From: Auanema rhodensis
Taxonomy: Eukaryota > Nematoda > Chromadorea > Rhabditida > Rhabditidae
NCBI GenBank assembly: GCA_964057225.1
Contig: OZ059897.1
Location: 310,001 to 374,000 of the forward strand
Length of the DNA: 64,000 nt
Direction of reading: 5' to 3'
This document shows, one piece after another, positions 37,902 through 50,887 of this stretch. The notes beneath the pieces are model-generated. The model had not been told where the DNA came from and made no database searches. It saw only the letters and a list, made by a program, of their open reading frames with translations. The first letter of the stretch is position 1, and every line of letters starts with the position of its first letter. The translations under genes and the position numbers were made by a program.

Positions 37902-40900
37902 GTACATGGAAACTCAACATACACTAATGCATCATTTTTCAAACGATCATAACTAATTTTTGTATTAAGCGTTTCTCAATGTAGTATAGTGCATTCGATG
38001 CGGATTTTTAAGCTGCGTCGATCTGTGTTATCAGATTTGCGCTAGCTTAAAAATGCACCGAGATATCAACTGATATAAGTTCACACTTATATCCTCGATT
38101 TTCACCCTGAAGAATTAATTTTTTCGTTGAATAACATTGTCCATCGTCTTTGCCTTGAATAAAGGAATCTAAAAACATCTACTTTTTGCTAAATTATTTC
38201 GAAATTTTTCGAAAAAATTTTTGTCAAAATGTTTTTGGAAGCATTGTTGAGTGTACATGGAAACTCAACATACACTAATGCATCATTTTTCAAACGATCA
38301 TAACTAATTTTTGTATTAAGCCTTTCTCAATGTAGTATAGTGCATTCGATGCGGATTTTTAAGCTGCGTCGATCTCTGTTATCAGATTTGCGCTAGCTTA
38401 AAAATGCACCGAGATATCAACTGATATAAGTTCACACTTATATCCTCGATTTTCACCCTGAAGAATTAATTTTTTCGTTGAATAACATTGTCCATCGTCT
38501 TTGCCTTGAATAAAGGAATCTAAAAACATCTACTTTTTGCTAAATTATTTTGAAATTTTTCGAAAAAATTTTTGTCAAAATGTTTTTGGAAGCAATGTTG
38601 AGTGTACATGGAAACTCAACATACACTAATGCATCATTTTTCAAACGATCATAACTAATTTTTGTATCAAGCGTTTCTCAATGTAGTATAGTGCATTCGA
38701 TGCGGATTTTTGAGCTGCGTCGATCTCTGTTATCAGATTTGCGCTAGCTTAAAAATGCACCGAGATATCAACTGATATAAGTTCACACTTATATCCTCGA
38801 TTTTCACCCTGAAGGAATAATTTTTTCGTTGAATAACATTGTCCATCGTCTTTGCCTTGAATAAAGGAATCTAAAAACATCTACTTTTTGCTAAATTATT
38901 TTGAAATTTTTCGAAAAAATTTTTGTCAAAATGTTTTTGGAAGCAATGTTGAGTGTACATGGAAACTCAACATACACTAATGCATCATTTTTCAAACGAT
39001 CATAACTAATTTTTGTATTAAGCGTTTCTCAATGTAGTATAGTGCATTCGATGCGGATTTTTAAGCTGCGTCGATCTGTGTTATCAGATTTGCGCTAGCT
39101 TAAAAATGCACCGAGATATCAACTGATATAAGTTCACACTTATATCCTCGATTTTCACCCTGAAGAATTAATTTTTTCGTTGAATAACATTGTCCATCGT
39201 CTTTGCCTTGAAAAAAGGAATCTAAAAACATCTACTTTTTGCTAAATTATTTTGAAATTTTTCGAAAAAATTTTTGTCAAAATGTTTTTGGAAGCATTGT
39301 TGAGTGTACATGGAAACTCAACATACACTAATGCATCATTTTTCAAACGATCATAACTAATTTTTGTATTAAGCGTTTTTCAATGTAGTATAGTGCATTC
39401 GATGCGGATTTTTAAGCTGCGTCGATCTGTGTTATCAGATTTGCGCTAGCTTAAAAATGCACCGAGATATCAACTGATATAAGTTCACACTTATATCCTC
39501 GATTTTCACCCTGAAGGAATAATTTTTTCGTTGAATAACATTGTCCATCGTCTTTGCCTTGAAAAAAGGAATCTAAAAACATCTACTTTTTGCTAAATTA
39601 TTTTGAAATTTTTCGAAAAAATTTTTGTCAAAATGTTTTTGGAAGCATTGTTGAGTGTACATGGAAACTCAACATACACTAATGCATCATTTTTCAAACG
39701 ATCATAACTAATTTTTGTATTAAGCGTTTCTCAATGTAGTATAGTGCATTCGATGCGGATTTTTAAGCTGCGTCGATCTGTGTTATCAGATTTGCGCTAG
39801 CTTAAAAATGCACCGAGATATCAACTGATATAAGTTCACACTTATATCCTCGATTTTCACCCTGAAGGAATAATTTTTTCGTTGAATAACATTGTCCATC
39901 GTCTTTGCCTTGAAAAAAGGAATCTAAAAACATCTACTTTTTGCTAAATTATTTTGAAATTTTTCGAAAAAATTTTTGTCAAAATGTTTTTGGAAGCAAT
40001 GTTGAGTGTACATGGAAACTCAACATACACTAATGCATCATTTTTCAAACGATCATAACTAATTTTTGTATTAAGCGTTTCTCAATGTAGTATAGTGCAT
40101 TCGATGCGGATTTTTGAGCTGCGTCGATCTCTGTTATCAGATTTGCGCTAGCTTAAAAATGCACCGAGATATCAACTGATATAAGTTCACACTTATATCC
40201 TCGATTTTCACCCTGAAGGAATAATTTTTTCGTTGAATAACATTGTCCATCGTCTTTGCCTTGAATAAAGGAATCTAAAAACATCTACTTTTTGCTAAAT
40301 TATTTTGAAATTTTTCGAAAAAATTTTTGTCAAAATGTTTTTGGAAGCAATGTTGAGTGTACATGGAAACTCAACATACACTAATGCATCATTTTTCAAA
40401 CGATCATAACTAATTTTTGTATTAAGCGTTTCTCAATGTAGTATAGTGCATTCGATGCGGATTTTTAAGCTGCGTCGATCTCTGTTATCAGATTTGCGCT
40501 AGCTTAAAAATGCACCGAGATATCAACTGATATAAGTTCACACTTATATCCTCGATTTTCACCCTGAAGAATTAATTTTTTCGTTGAATAACATTGTCCA
40601 TCGTCTTTGCTTTGAATAAAGGAATCTAAAAACATCTACTTTTTGCTATATTATTTTGAAATTTTTCGAAAAAATTTTTGTCAAAATGTTTTTGGAAGCA
40701 ATGTTGAGTGTACATGGAAACTCAACATACACTAATGCATCATTTTTCAAACGATCATAACTAATTTTTGTATCAAGCGTTTCTCAATGTAGTATAGTGC
40801 ATTCGATGCGGATTTTTGAGCTGCGTCGATCTCTGTTATCAGATTTGCGCTAGCTTAAAAATGCACCGAGATATCAACTGATATAAGTTCACACTTATAT

Positions 40901-43900
40901 CCTCGATTTTCACCCTGAAGGAATAATTTTTTCGTTGAATAACATTGTCCATCGTCTTTGCCTTGAATAAAGGAATCTAAAAACATCTACTTTTTGCTAA
41001 ATTATTTTGAAATTTTTCGAAAAAATTTTTGTCAAAATGTTTTTGGAAGCAATGTTGAGTGTACATGGAAACTCAACATACACTAATGCATCATTTTTCA
41101 AACGATCATAACTAATTTTTGTATTAAGCGTTTCTCAATGTAGTATAGTGCATTCGATGCGGATTTTTAAGCTGCGTCGATCTGTGTTATCAGATTTGCG
41201 CTAGCTTAAAAATGCACCGAGATATCAACTGATATAAGTTCACACTTATATCCTCGATTTTCACCCTGAAGAATTAATTTTTTCGTTGAATAACATTGTC
41301 CATCGTCTTTGCCTTGAAAAAAGGAATCTAAAAACATCTACTTTTTGCTAAATTATTTTGAAATTTTTCGAAAAAATTTTTGTCAAAATGTTTTTGGAAG
41401 CATTGTTGAGTGTACATGGAAACTCAACATACACTAATGCATCATTTTTCAAACGATCATAACTAATTTTTGTATTAAGCGTTTCTCAATGTAGTATAGT
41501 GCATTCGATGCGGATTTTTAAGCTGCGTCGATCTGTGTTATCAGATTTGCGCTAGCTTAAAAATGCACCGAGATATCAACTGATATAAGTTCACACTTAT
41601 ATCCTCGATTTTCACCCTGAAGGAATAATTTTTTCGTTGAATAACATTGTCCATCGTCTTTGCCTTGAAAAAAGGAATCTAAAAACATCTACTTTTTGCT
41701 AAATTATTTTGAAATTTTTCGAAAAAATTTTTGTCAAAATGTTTTTGGAAGCATTGTTGAGTGTACATGGAAACTCAACATACACTAATGCATCATTTTT
41801 CAAACGATCATAACTAATTTTTGTATTAAGCGTTTCTCAATGTAGTATAGTGCATTCGATGCGGATTTTTAAGCTGCGTCGATCTGTGTTATCAGATTTG
41901 CGCTAGCTTAAAAATGCACCGAGATATCAACTGATATAAGTTCACACTTATATCCTCGATTTTCACCCTGAAGGAATAATTTTTTCGTTGAATAACATTG
42001 TCCATCGTCTTTGCCTTGAAAAAAGGAATCTAAAAACATCTACTTTTTGCTAAATTATTTTGAAATTTTTCGAAAAAATTTTTGTCAAAATGTTTTTGGA
42101 AGCATTGTTGAGTGTACATGGAAACTCAACATACACTAATGCATCATTTTTCAAACGATCATAACTAATTTTTGTATTAAGCGTTTCTCAATGTAGTATA
42201 GTGCATTCGATGCGGATTTTTAAGCTGCGTCGATCTGTGTTATCAGATTTGCGCTAGCTTAAAAATGCACCGAGATATCAACTGATATAAGTTCACACTT
42301 ATATCCTCGATTTTCACCCTGAAGAATTAATTTTTTCGTTGAATAACATTGTCCATCGTCTTTGCCTTGAATAAAGGAATCTAAAAACATCTACTTTTTG
42401 CTAAATTATTTCGAAATTTTTCGAAAAAATTTTTGTCAAAATGTTTTTGGAAGCATTGTTGAGTGTACATGGAAACTCAACATACACTAATGCATCATTT
42501 TTCAAACGATCATAACTAATTTTTGTATTAAGCCTTTCTCAATGTAGTATAGTGCATTCGATGCGGATTTTTAAGCTGCGTCGATCTCTGTTATCAGATT
42601 TGCGCTAGCTTAAAAATGCACCGAGATATCAACTGATATAAGTTCACACTTATATCCTCGATTTTCACCCTGAAGAATTAATTTTTTCGTTGAATAACAT
42701 TGTCCATCGTCTTTGCCTTGAATAAAGGAATCTAAAAACATCTACTTTTTGCTAAATTATTTTGAAATTTTTCGAAAAAATTTTTGTCAAAATGTTTTTG
42801 GAAGCAATGTTGAGTGTACATGGAAACTCAACATACACTAATGCATCATTTTTCAAACGATCATAACTAATTTTTGTATCAAGCGTTTCTCAATGTAGTA
42901 TAGTGCATTCGATGCGGATTTTTAAGCTGCGTCGATCTGTGTTATCAGATTTGCGCTAGCTTAAAAATGCACCGAGATATCAACTGATATAAGTTCACAC
43001 TTATATCCTCGATTTTCACCCTGAAGGAATAATTTTTTCGTTGAATAACATTGTCCATCGTCTTTGCCTTGAAAAAAGGAATCTAAAAACATCTACTTTT
43101 TGCTAAATTATTTTGAAATTTTTCGAAAAAATTTTTGTCAAAATGTTTTTGGAAGCATTGTTGAGTGTACATGGAAACTCAACATACACTAATGCATCAT
43201 TTTTCAAACGATCATAACTAATTTTTGTATTAAGCGTTTCTCAATGTAGTATAGTGCATTCGATGCGGATTTTTAAGCTGCGTCGATCTGTGTTATCAGA
43301 TTTGCGCTAGCTTAAAAATGCACCGAGATATCAACTGATATAAGTTCACACTTATATCCTCGATTTTCACCCTGAAGGAATAATTTTTTCGTTGAATAAC
43401 ATTGTCCATCGTCTTTGCCTTGAAAAAAGGAATCTAAAAACATCTACTTTTTGCTAAATTATTTTGAAATTTTTCGAAAAAATTTTTGTCAAAATGTTTT
43501 TGGAAGCATTGTTGAGTGTACATGGAAACTCAACATACACTAATGCATCATTTTTCAAACGATCATAACTAATTTTTGTATTAAGCGTTTCTCAATGTAG
43601 TATAGTGCATTCGATGCGGATTTTTAAGCTGCGTCGATCTGTGTTATCAGATTTGCGCTAGCTTAAAAATGCACCGAGATATCAACTGATATAAGTTCAC
43701 ACTTATATCCTCGATTTTCACCCTGAAGAATTAATTTTTTCGTTGAATAACATTGTCCATCGTCTTTGCCTTGAATAAAGGAATCTAAAAACATCTACTT
43801 TTTGCTAAATTATTTCGAAATTTTTCGAAAAAATTTTTGTCAAAATGTTTTTGGAAGCATTGTTGAGTGTACATGGAAACTCAACATACACTAATGCATC

Positions 43901-46675
43901 ATTTTTCAAACGATCATAACTAATTTTTGTATTAAGCCTTTCTCAATGTAGTATAGTGCATTCGATGCGGATTTTTAAGCTGCGTCGATCTCTGTTATCA
44001 GATTTGCGCTAGCTTAAAAATGCACCGAGATATCAACTGATATAAGTTCACACTTATATCCTCGATTTTCACCCTGAAGAATTAATTTTTTCGTTGAATA
44101 ACATTGTCCATCGTCTTTGCCTTGAATAAAGGAATCTAAAAACATCTACTTTTTGCTAAATTATTTTGAAATTTTTCGAAAAAATTTTTGTCAAAATGTT
44201 TTTGGAAGCAATGTTGAGTGTACATGGAAACTCAACATACACTAATGCATCATTTTTCAAACGATCATAACTAATTTTTGTATCAAGCGTTTCTCAATGT
44301 AGTATAGTGCATTCGATGCGGATTTTTGAGCTGCGTCGATCTCTGTTATCAGATTTGCGCTAGCTTAAAAATGCACCGAGATATCAACTGATATAAGTTC
44401 ACACTTATATCCTCGATTTTCACCCTGAAGGAATAATTTTTTCGTTGAATAACATTGTCCATCGTCTTTGCCTTGAATAAAGGAATCTAAAAACATCTAC
44501 TTTTTGCTAAATTATTTTGAAATTTTTCGAAAAAATTTTTGTCAAAATGTTTTTGGAAGCAATGTTGAGTGTACATGGAAACTCAACATACACTAATGCA
44601 TCATTTTTCAAACGATCATAACTAATTTTTGTATTAAGCGTTTCTCAATGTAGTATAGTGCATTCGATGCGGATTTTTAAGCTGCGTCGATCTGTGTTAT
44701 CAGATTTGCGCTAGCTTAAAAATGCACCGAGATATCAACTGATATAAGTTCACACTTATATCCTCGATTTTCACCCTGAAGAATTAATTTTTTCGTTGAA
44801 TAACATTGTCCATCGTCTTTGCCTTGAATAAAGGAATCTAAAAACATCTACTTTTTGCTAAATTATTTTGAAATTTTTCGAAAAAATTTTTGTCAAAATG
44901 TTTTTGGAAGCAATGTTGAGTGTACATGGAAACTCAACATACACTAATGCATCATTTTTCAAACGATCATAACTAATTTTTGTATTAAGCGTTTCTCAAT
45001 GTAGTATAGTGCATTCGATGCGGATTTTTAAGCTGCGTCGATCTGTGTTATCAGATTTGCGCTAGCTTAAAAATGCACCGAGATATCAACTGATATAAGT
45101 TCACACTTATATCCTCGATTTTCACCCTGAAGAATTAATTTTTTCGTTGAATAACATTGTCCATCGTCTTTGCCTTGAAAAATGGAATCTAAAAACATCT
45201 ACTTTTTGCTAAATTATTTTGAAATTTTTCGAAAAAATTTTTGTCAAAATGTTTTTGGAAGCATTGTTGAGTGTACATGGAAACTCAACATACACTAATG
45301 CATCATTTTTCAAAGGATCATAACTAATTTTTGTATTAAGCGTTTCTCAATGTAGTATAGTGCATTCGATGCGGATTTTTAAGCTGCGTCGATCTGTGTT
45401 ATCAGATTTGCGCTAGCTTAAAAATGCACCAAGATATCAACTGATATAAGTTCACACTTATATCCTCGATTTTCACCCTGAAGAATTAATTTTTTCGTTG
45501 AATAACATTGTCCATCGTCTTTGCCTTGAATAAAGGAATCTAAAAACATCTACTTTTTGCTAAATTATTTTGAAATTTTTCGAAAAAATTTTTGTCAAAA
45601 TGTTTTTGGAAGCAATGTTGAGTGTACATGGAAACTCAACATACACTAATGCATCATTTTTCAAACGATTATAACTAATTTTTGTATTAAGCGTTTCTCA
45701 ATGTAGTATAGTGCATTCGATGCGGATTTTTAAGCTGCGTCGATCTGTGTTATCAGATTTGCGTTAGCTTAAAATGCACCGAGATATCAACTGATATAAG
45801 TTCACACTTATATCCTCGATTTTCACCCTGAAGGAATAATTTTTTCGTTGAATAACATTGTCCATCGTCTTTGCCTTGAATAAAGGAATCTAAAAACATC
45901 TACTTTTTGCTAAATTATTTCGAAATTTTTCGAAAAAATTTTTGTCAAAATGTTTTTGGAAGCATTGTTGAGTGTACATGGAAACTCAACATACACTAAT
46001 GCATCATTTTTCAAACGATCATAACTAATTTTTGTATTAAGCCTTTCTCAATGTAGTATAGTGCATTCGATGCGGATTTTTAAGCTGCGTCGATCTCTGT
46101 TATCAGATTTGCGCTAGCTTAAAAATGCACCGAGATATCAACTGATATAAGTTCACACTTATATCCTCGATTTTCACCCTGAAGAATTAATTTTTTCGTT
46201 GAATAACATTGTCCATCGTCTTTGCCTTGAATAAAGGAATCTAAAAACATCTACTTTTTGCTAAATTATTTTGAAATTTTTCGAAAAAATTTTTGTCAAA
46301 ATGTTTTTGGAAGCAATGTTGAGTGTACATGGAAACTCAACATACACTAATGCATCATTTTTCAAACGATCATAACTAATTTTTGAATCAAGCGTTTCTC
46401 AATGTAGTATAGTGCATTCGATGCGGATTTTTAAGCTGCGTCGATCTCTGTTATCAGATTTGCGCTAGCTTAAAAATGCACCGAGATATCAACTGATATA
46501 AGTTCACACTTATATCCTCGATTTTCACCCTGAAGGAATAATTTTTTCGTTGAATAACATTGTCCATCGTCTTTGCCTTGAATAAAGGAATCTAAAAACA
46601 TCTACTTTTTGCTAAATTATTTTGAAATTTTTCGAAAAAATTTTTGTCAAAATGTTTTTGGAAGCAATGTTGAGT
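37902..46675 (+). repeat. Recurring three-monomer cassette (ATTTCG, AAGCC, ATCAAG units)
   Basis: A unit with TTATTTCGAAA and GCATTG is followed by an AAGCCTTTC/ATCTCTG unit, then an ATCAAGCG unit. This cassette starts at 37902, 42114, 43518 and 45624, that is 12, 4 and 6 monomers apart. ATTTCG at 38196, 42408 and 43812 gives exact offsets of 4212 and 1404. The third unit carries TTTTTGAGC in the first and third cassettes and TTTTTAAGC in the others. TTTTTGAGC is also found in monomers starting at 40008 and 40710. Between cassettes lie GAAGGAAT units. Confidence 0.82.
45624..45973 (+). repeat. 350-bp monomer with AAAA deletion (monomer 131)
   Basis: This unit reads GCGTTAGCTTAAAATGCACC, one A short, and has CGATTATAAC. 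It lies where right-domain variants begin to appear: CACCAAG is first seen in the preceding monomer near 45430, and GAAAAATGG first near 45178. Confidence 0.85.
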
Positions 46676-49132
46676 GTACATGGAAACTCAACATACACTA
46701 ATGCATCATTTTTCAAACGATCATAACTAATTTTTGTATCAAGCGTTTCTCAATGTAGTTTAGTGCATTCGATGCGGATTTTTAAGCTGCGTCGATCTCT
46801 GTTATCAGATTTGCGCTAGCTTAAAAATGCACCGAGATATTGACTGATATAAGTTCACACTTATATCCTCGATTTTCACCCTGAAGAATTAATTTTTTCG
46901 TTGAATAACATTGTTCATCGTCTTTGCCTTGAATAAAGGAATCTAAAAACATCTACTTTTTGCTAAATTATTTCGAAATTTTTCGAAAAAATTTTTGTCA
47001 AAATGTTTTTGGAAGCAATGTTGAGTGTACATGGAAACTCAACATACACTAATGCATCATTTTTCAAACGATCATAACTAATTTTTGTATTAAGCGTTTC
47101 TCAATGTAGTATAGTGCATTCGATGCGGATGTTTAAGCTGCGTCGATCTGTGTTATCAGATTTGCGCTAGCGTAAAAATGCACCGAGATATCAACTGATA
47201 TAAGTTCACACTTATATCCTCGATTTTCACCCTGAAGGAATAATTTTTTCGTTGAATAACATTGTCCATCGTCTTTGCCTTGAAAAAAGGAATCTAAAAA
47301 CATCTACTTTTTGCTAAATTATTTTGAAATTTTTCGAAAAAATTTTTGTCAAAATGTTTTTGGAAGCATTGTTGAGTGTACATGGAAACTCAACATACAC
47401 TAATGCATCATTTTTCAAACGATCATAACTAATTTTTGTATTGAGCCTTTCTCAATGTAGTATAGTGCATTCGATGCGGATTTTTAAACTGCGTCGATCT
47501 GTGTTATCAGATTTGCGCTAGCGTAAAAATGCACCGAGATATCAACTGATATAAGTTCACACTTATATCCTCGATTTTCACCCTGAAGGAATAATTTTTT
47601 CGTTGAATAACATTGTCCATCGTCTTTGCCTTGAAAAAAGGAATCTAAAAACATCTACTTTTTGCTAAATTATTTTGAAATTTTTCGAAAAAATTTTTGT
47701 CAAAATGTTTTTGGAAGCATTGTTGAGTGTACATGGAAACTCAACATACACTAATGCATCATTTTTCAAACGATCATAACTAATTTTTGTATTAAGCGTT
47801 TCTCAATGTAGTATAGTGCATTCGATGCGGATTTTTAAGCTGCGTCGATCTGTGTTATCAGATTTGCGCTAGCTTAAAAATGCACCAAGATATCAACTGA
47901 TATAAGTTCACACTTATATCCTCGATTTTCACCCTGAAGAATTAATTTTTTCGTTGATTAACATTGTCCATCGTCTTTGCCTTGAATAAAGGAATCTAAA
48001 AACATCTACTTTTTGCTAAATTATTTTGAAATTTTTCGAAAAAATTTTTGTCAAAATGTTTTTGGAAGCAATGTTGAGTGTACATGGAAACTCAACATAC
48101 ACTAATGCATCATTTTTCAAACGATCATAACTAATTTTTGTATTAAGCGTTTCTCAATGTAGTATAGTGCGTTCGATGCGGATTTTTAAGCTGCGTCGAT
48201 CTGTGTTATCAGATTTGCGCTAGCTTAAAAATGCACCAAGATATCAACTGATATAAGTTCACACTTATATCCTCGAATTTCACCCTGAAGAATTAATTTT
48301 TTCGTTGAATAACATTGTCCATCGTCTTTGCCTTGAATAAAGGAATCTAAAAACATCTACTTTTTGCTAAATTATTTTGAAATTTTTCGAAAAAATTTTT
48401 GTCAAAATGTTTTTGGAAGCATTGTTGAGTGTACATGGAAACTCAACATACACTAATGCATCATTTTTCAAACGATCATAACTAATTTTTGTATTGAGCC
48501 TTTCTCAATGTAGTATAGTGCATTCGATGCGGATTTTTAAGCTGCGTCGATCTGTGTTATCAGATTTGCGCTAGCTTAAAAATGCACCAAGATATCAACT
48601 GATATAAGTTCACACTTATATCCTCGATTTTCACCCTGAAGAATTAATTTTTTCGTTGAATAACATTGTCCATCGTCTTTGCCTTGAATAAAGGAATCTA
48701 AAAACATCTACTTTTTGCTAAATTATTTTGAAATTTTTCGAAAAAATTTTTGTCAAAATGTTTTTGGAAGCAATGTTGAGTGTACATGGAAACTCAACAT
48801 ACACTAATGCATCATTTTTCAAACGATCATAACTAATTTTTGTATTAAGCGTTTCTCAATGTAGTATAGTGCATTCGATGCGGATTTTTAAGCTGCGTCG
48901 ATCGGTGTTATCAGATTTGCGCTAGCTTAAAAATGCACCGAGATATCAACTGATATAAGTTCACACTTATATCCTCTATTTTCACCCTGAAGAATTAATT
49001 TTTTCGTTGAATAACATTGTCCATCGTCTTTGCCTTGAAAAATGGAATCTAAAAACATCTACTTTTTGCTAAATTATTTTGAAATTTTTCGAAAAAATTT
49101 TTGTCAAAATGTTTTTGGAAGCATTGTTGAGT
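46676..49132 (+). repeat. Boundary block, monomers 134-140
   Basis: Monomer 134 (46676-47026) carries the last ATCTCTG of the window along with AGTTTAGTG, ATATTGACTG and ATTTCG. From 47027 the AGCGTAAAA variant appears, and CACCAAG becomes common. Private changes include GATGTTTAAG near 47130, GTTGATTAAC near 47956, CGAATTTC near 48274, ATCGGTG near 48901 and CTCTATTTTC near 48974. I see no stable period in this block. Confidence 0.75.
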
Positions 49133-50887
49133 GTACATGGAAACTCAACATACACTAATGCATCATTTTTCAAACGATCATAACTAATTTTTGTATTAAG
49201 CCTTTCTCAATGTAGTATAGTGCATTCGATGCGGATTTTTAAGCTGCGTCGATCTGTGTTATCAGATTTGCGCTAGCTTAAAAATGCACCAAGATATCAA
49301 CTGATATAAGTTCACACTTATATCCTCGATTTTCACCCTGAAGAATTAATTTTTTCGTTGAATAACATTGTCCATCGTCTTTGCCTTGAATAAAGGAATC
49401 TAAAAACATCTACTTTTTGCTAAATTATTTTGAAATTTTTCGAAAAAATTTTTGTCAAAATGTTTTTGGAAGCATTGTTGAGTGTACATGGAAACTCAAC
49501 ATACACTAATGCATCATTTTTCAAACGATCATAACTAATTTTTGTATTAAGCCTTTCTCAATGTAGTATAGTGCATTCGATGCGGATTTTTAAGCTGCGT
49601 CGATCTGTGTTATCAGATTTGCGCTAGCGTAAAAATGCACCGAGATATCAACTGATATAAGTTCACACTTATATCCTCGATTTTCACCCTGAAGGAATAA
49701 TTTTTTCGTTGAATAACATTGTCCATCGTCTTTGCCTTGAAAAATGGAATCTAAAAACATCTACTTTTTGCTAAATTATTTTGAAATTTTTCGAAAAAAT
49801 TTTTGTCAAAATGTTTTTGGAAGCATTGTTGAGTGTACATGGAAACTCAACATACACTAATGCATCATTTTTCAAACGATCATAACTAATTTTTGTATTA
49901 AGCCTTTCTCAATGTAGTATAGTGCATTCGATGCGGATTTTTAAGCTGCGTCGATCTGTGTTATCAGATTTGCGCTAGCTTAAAAATGCACCAAGATATC
50001 AACTGATATAAGTTCACACTTATATCCTCGATTTTCACCCTGAAGAATTAATTTTTTCGTTGAATAACATTGTCCATCGTCTTTGCCTTGAATGAAGGAA
50101 TCTAAAAACATCTACTTTTTGCTAAATTATTTTGAAATTTTTCGAAAAAATTTTTGTCAAAATGTTTTTGGAAGCATTGTTGAGTGTGCATGGAAACTCA
50201 ACATACACTAATGCATCATTTTTCAAACGATCATAACTAATTTTTGTATTAAGCCTTTCTCAATGTAGTATAGTGCATTCGATGCGGATTTTTAAGCTGC
50301 GTCGATCTGTGTTATCAGATTTGCGCTAGCGTAAAAATGCACCGAGATATCAACTGATATAAGTTCACACTTATATCCTCGATTTTCACCCTGAAGGAAT
50401 AATTTTTTCGTTGAATAACATTGTCCATCGTCTTTGCCTTGAAAAATGGAATCTAAAAACATCTACTTTTTGCTAAATTATTTTGAAATTTTTCGAAAAA
50501 ATTTTTGTCAAAATGTTTTTGGAAGCATTGTTGAGTGTACATGGAAACTCAACATACACTAATGCATCATTTTTCAAACGATCATAACTAATTTTTGTAT
50601 TAAGCCTTTCTCAATGTAGTATAGTGCATTCGATGCGGATTTTTAAGCTGCGTCGATCTGTGTTATCAGATTTGCGCTAGCTTAAAAATGCACCAAGATA
50701 TCAACTGATATAAGTTCACACTTATATCCTCGATTTTCACCCTGAAGAATTAATGTTTTCGTTGAATAACATTGTCCATCGTCTTTGCCTTGAATAAAGG
50801 AATCTAAAAACATCTACTTTTTGCTAAATTATTTTGAAATTTTTCGAAAAAATTTTTGTCAAAATGTTTTTGGAAGCATTGTTGAGT
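49133..50887 (+). repeat. Dimer repeat, period 702 bp
   Basis: A CACCAAG unit alternates with an AGCGTAAAA/GAAGGAAT/GAAAAATGG unit, all with AAGCCTTTC (monomers 141-142, 143-144, and 145 as the start of a third). AGCGT lies at 49626 and 50328, 702 bp apart. Monomer 144 has the rare junction change GAGTGTGCATGG near 50184. Confidence 0.87.
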
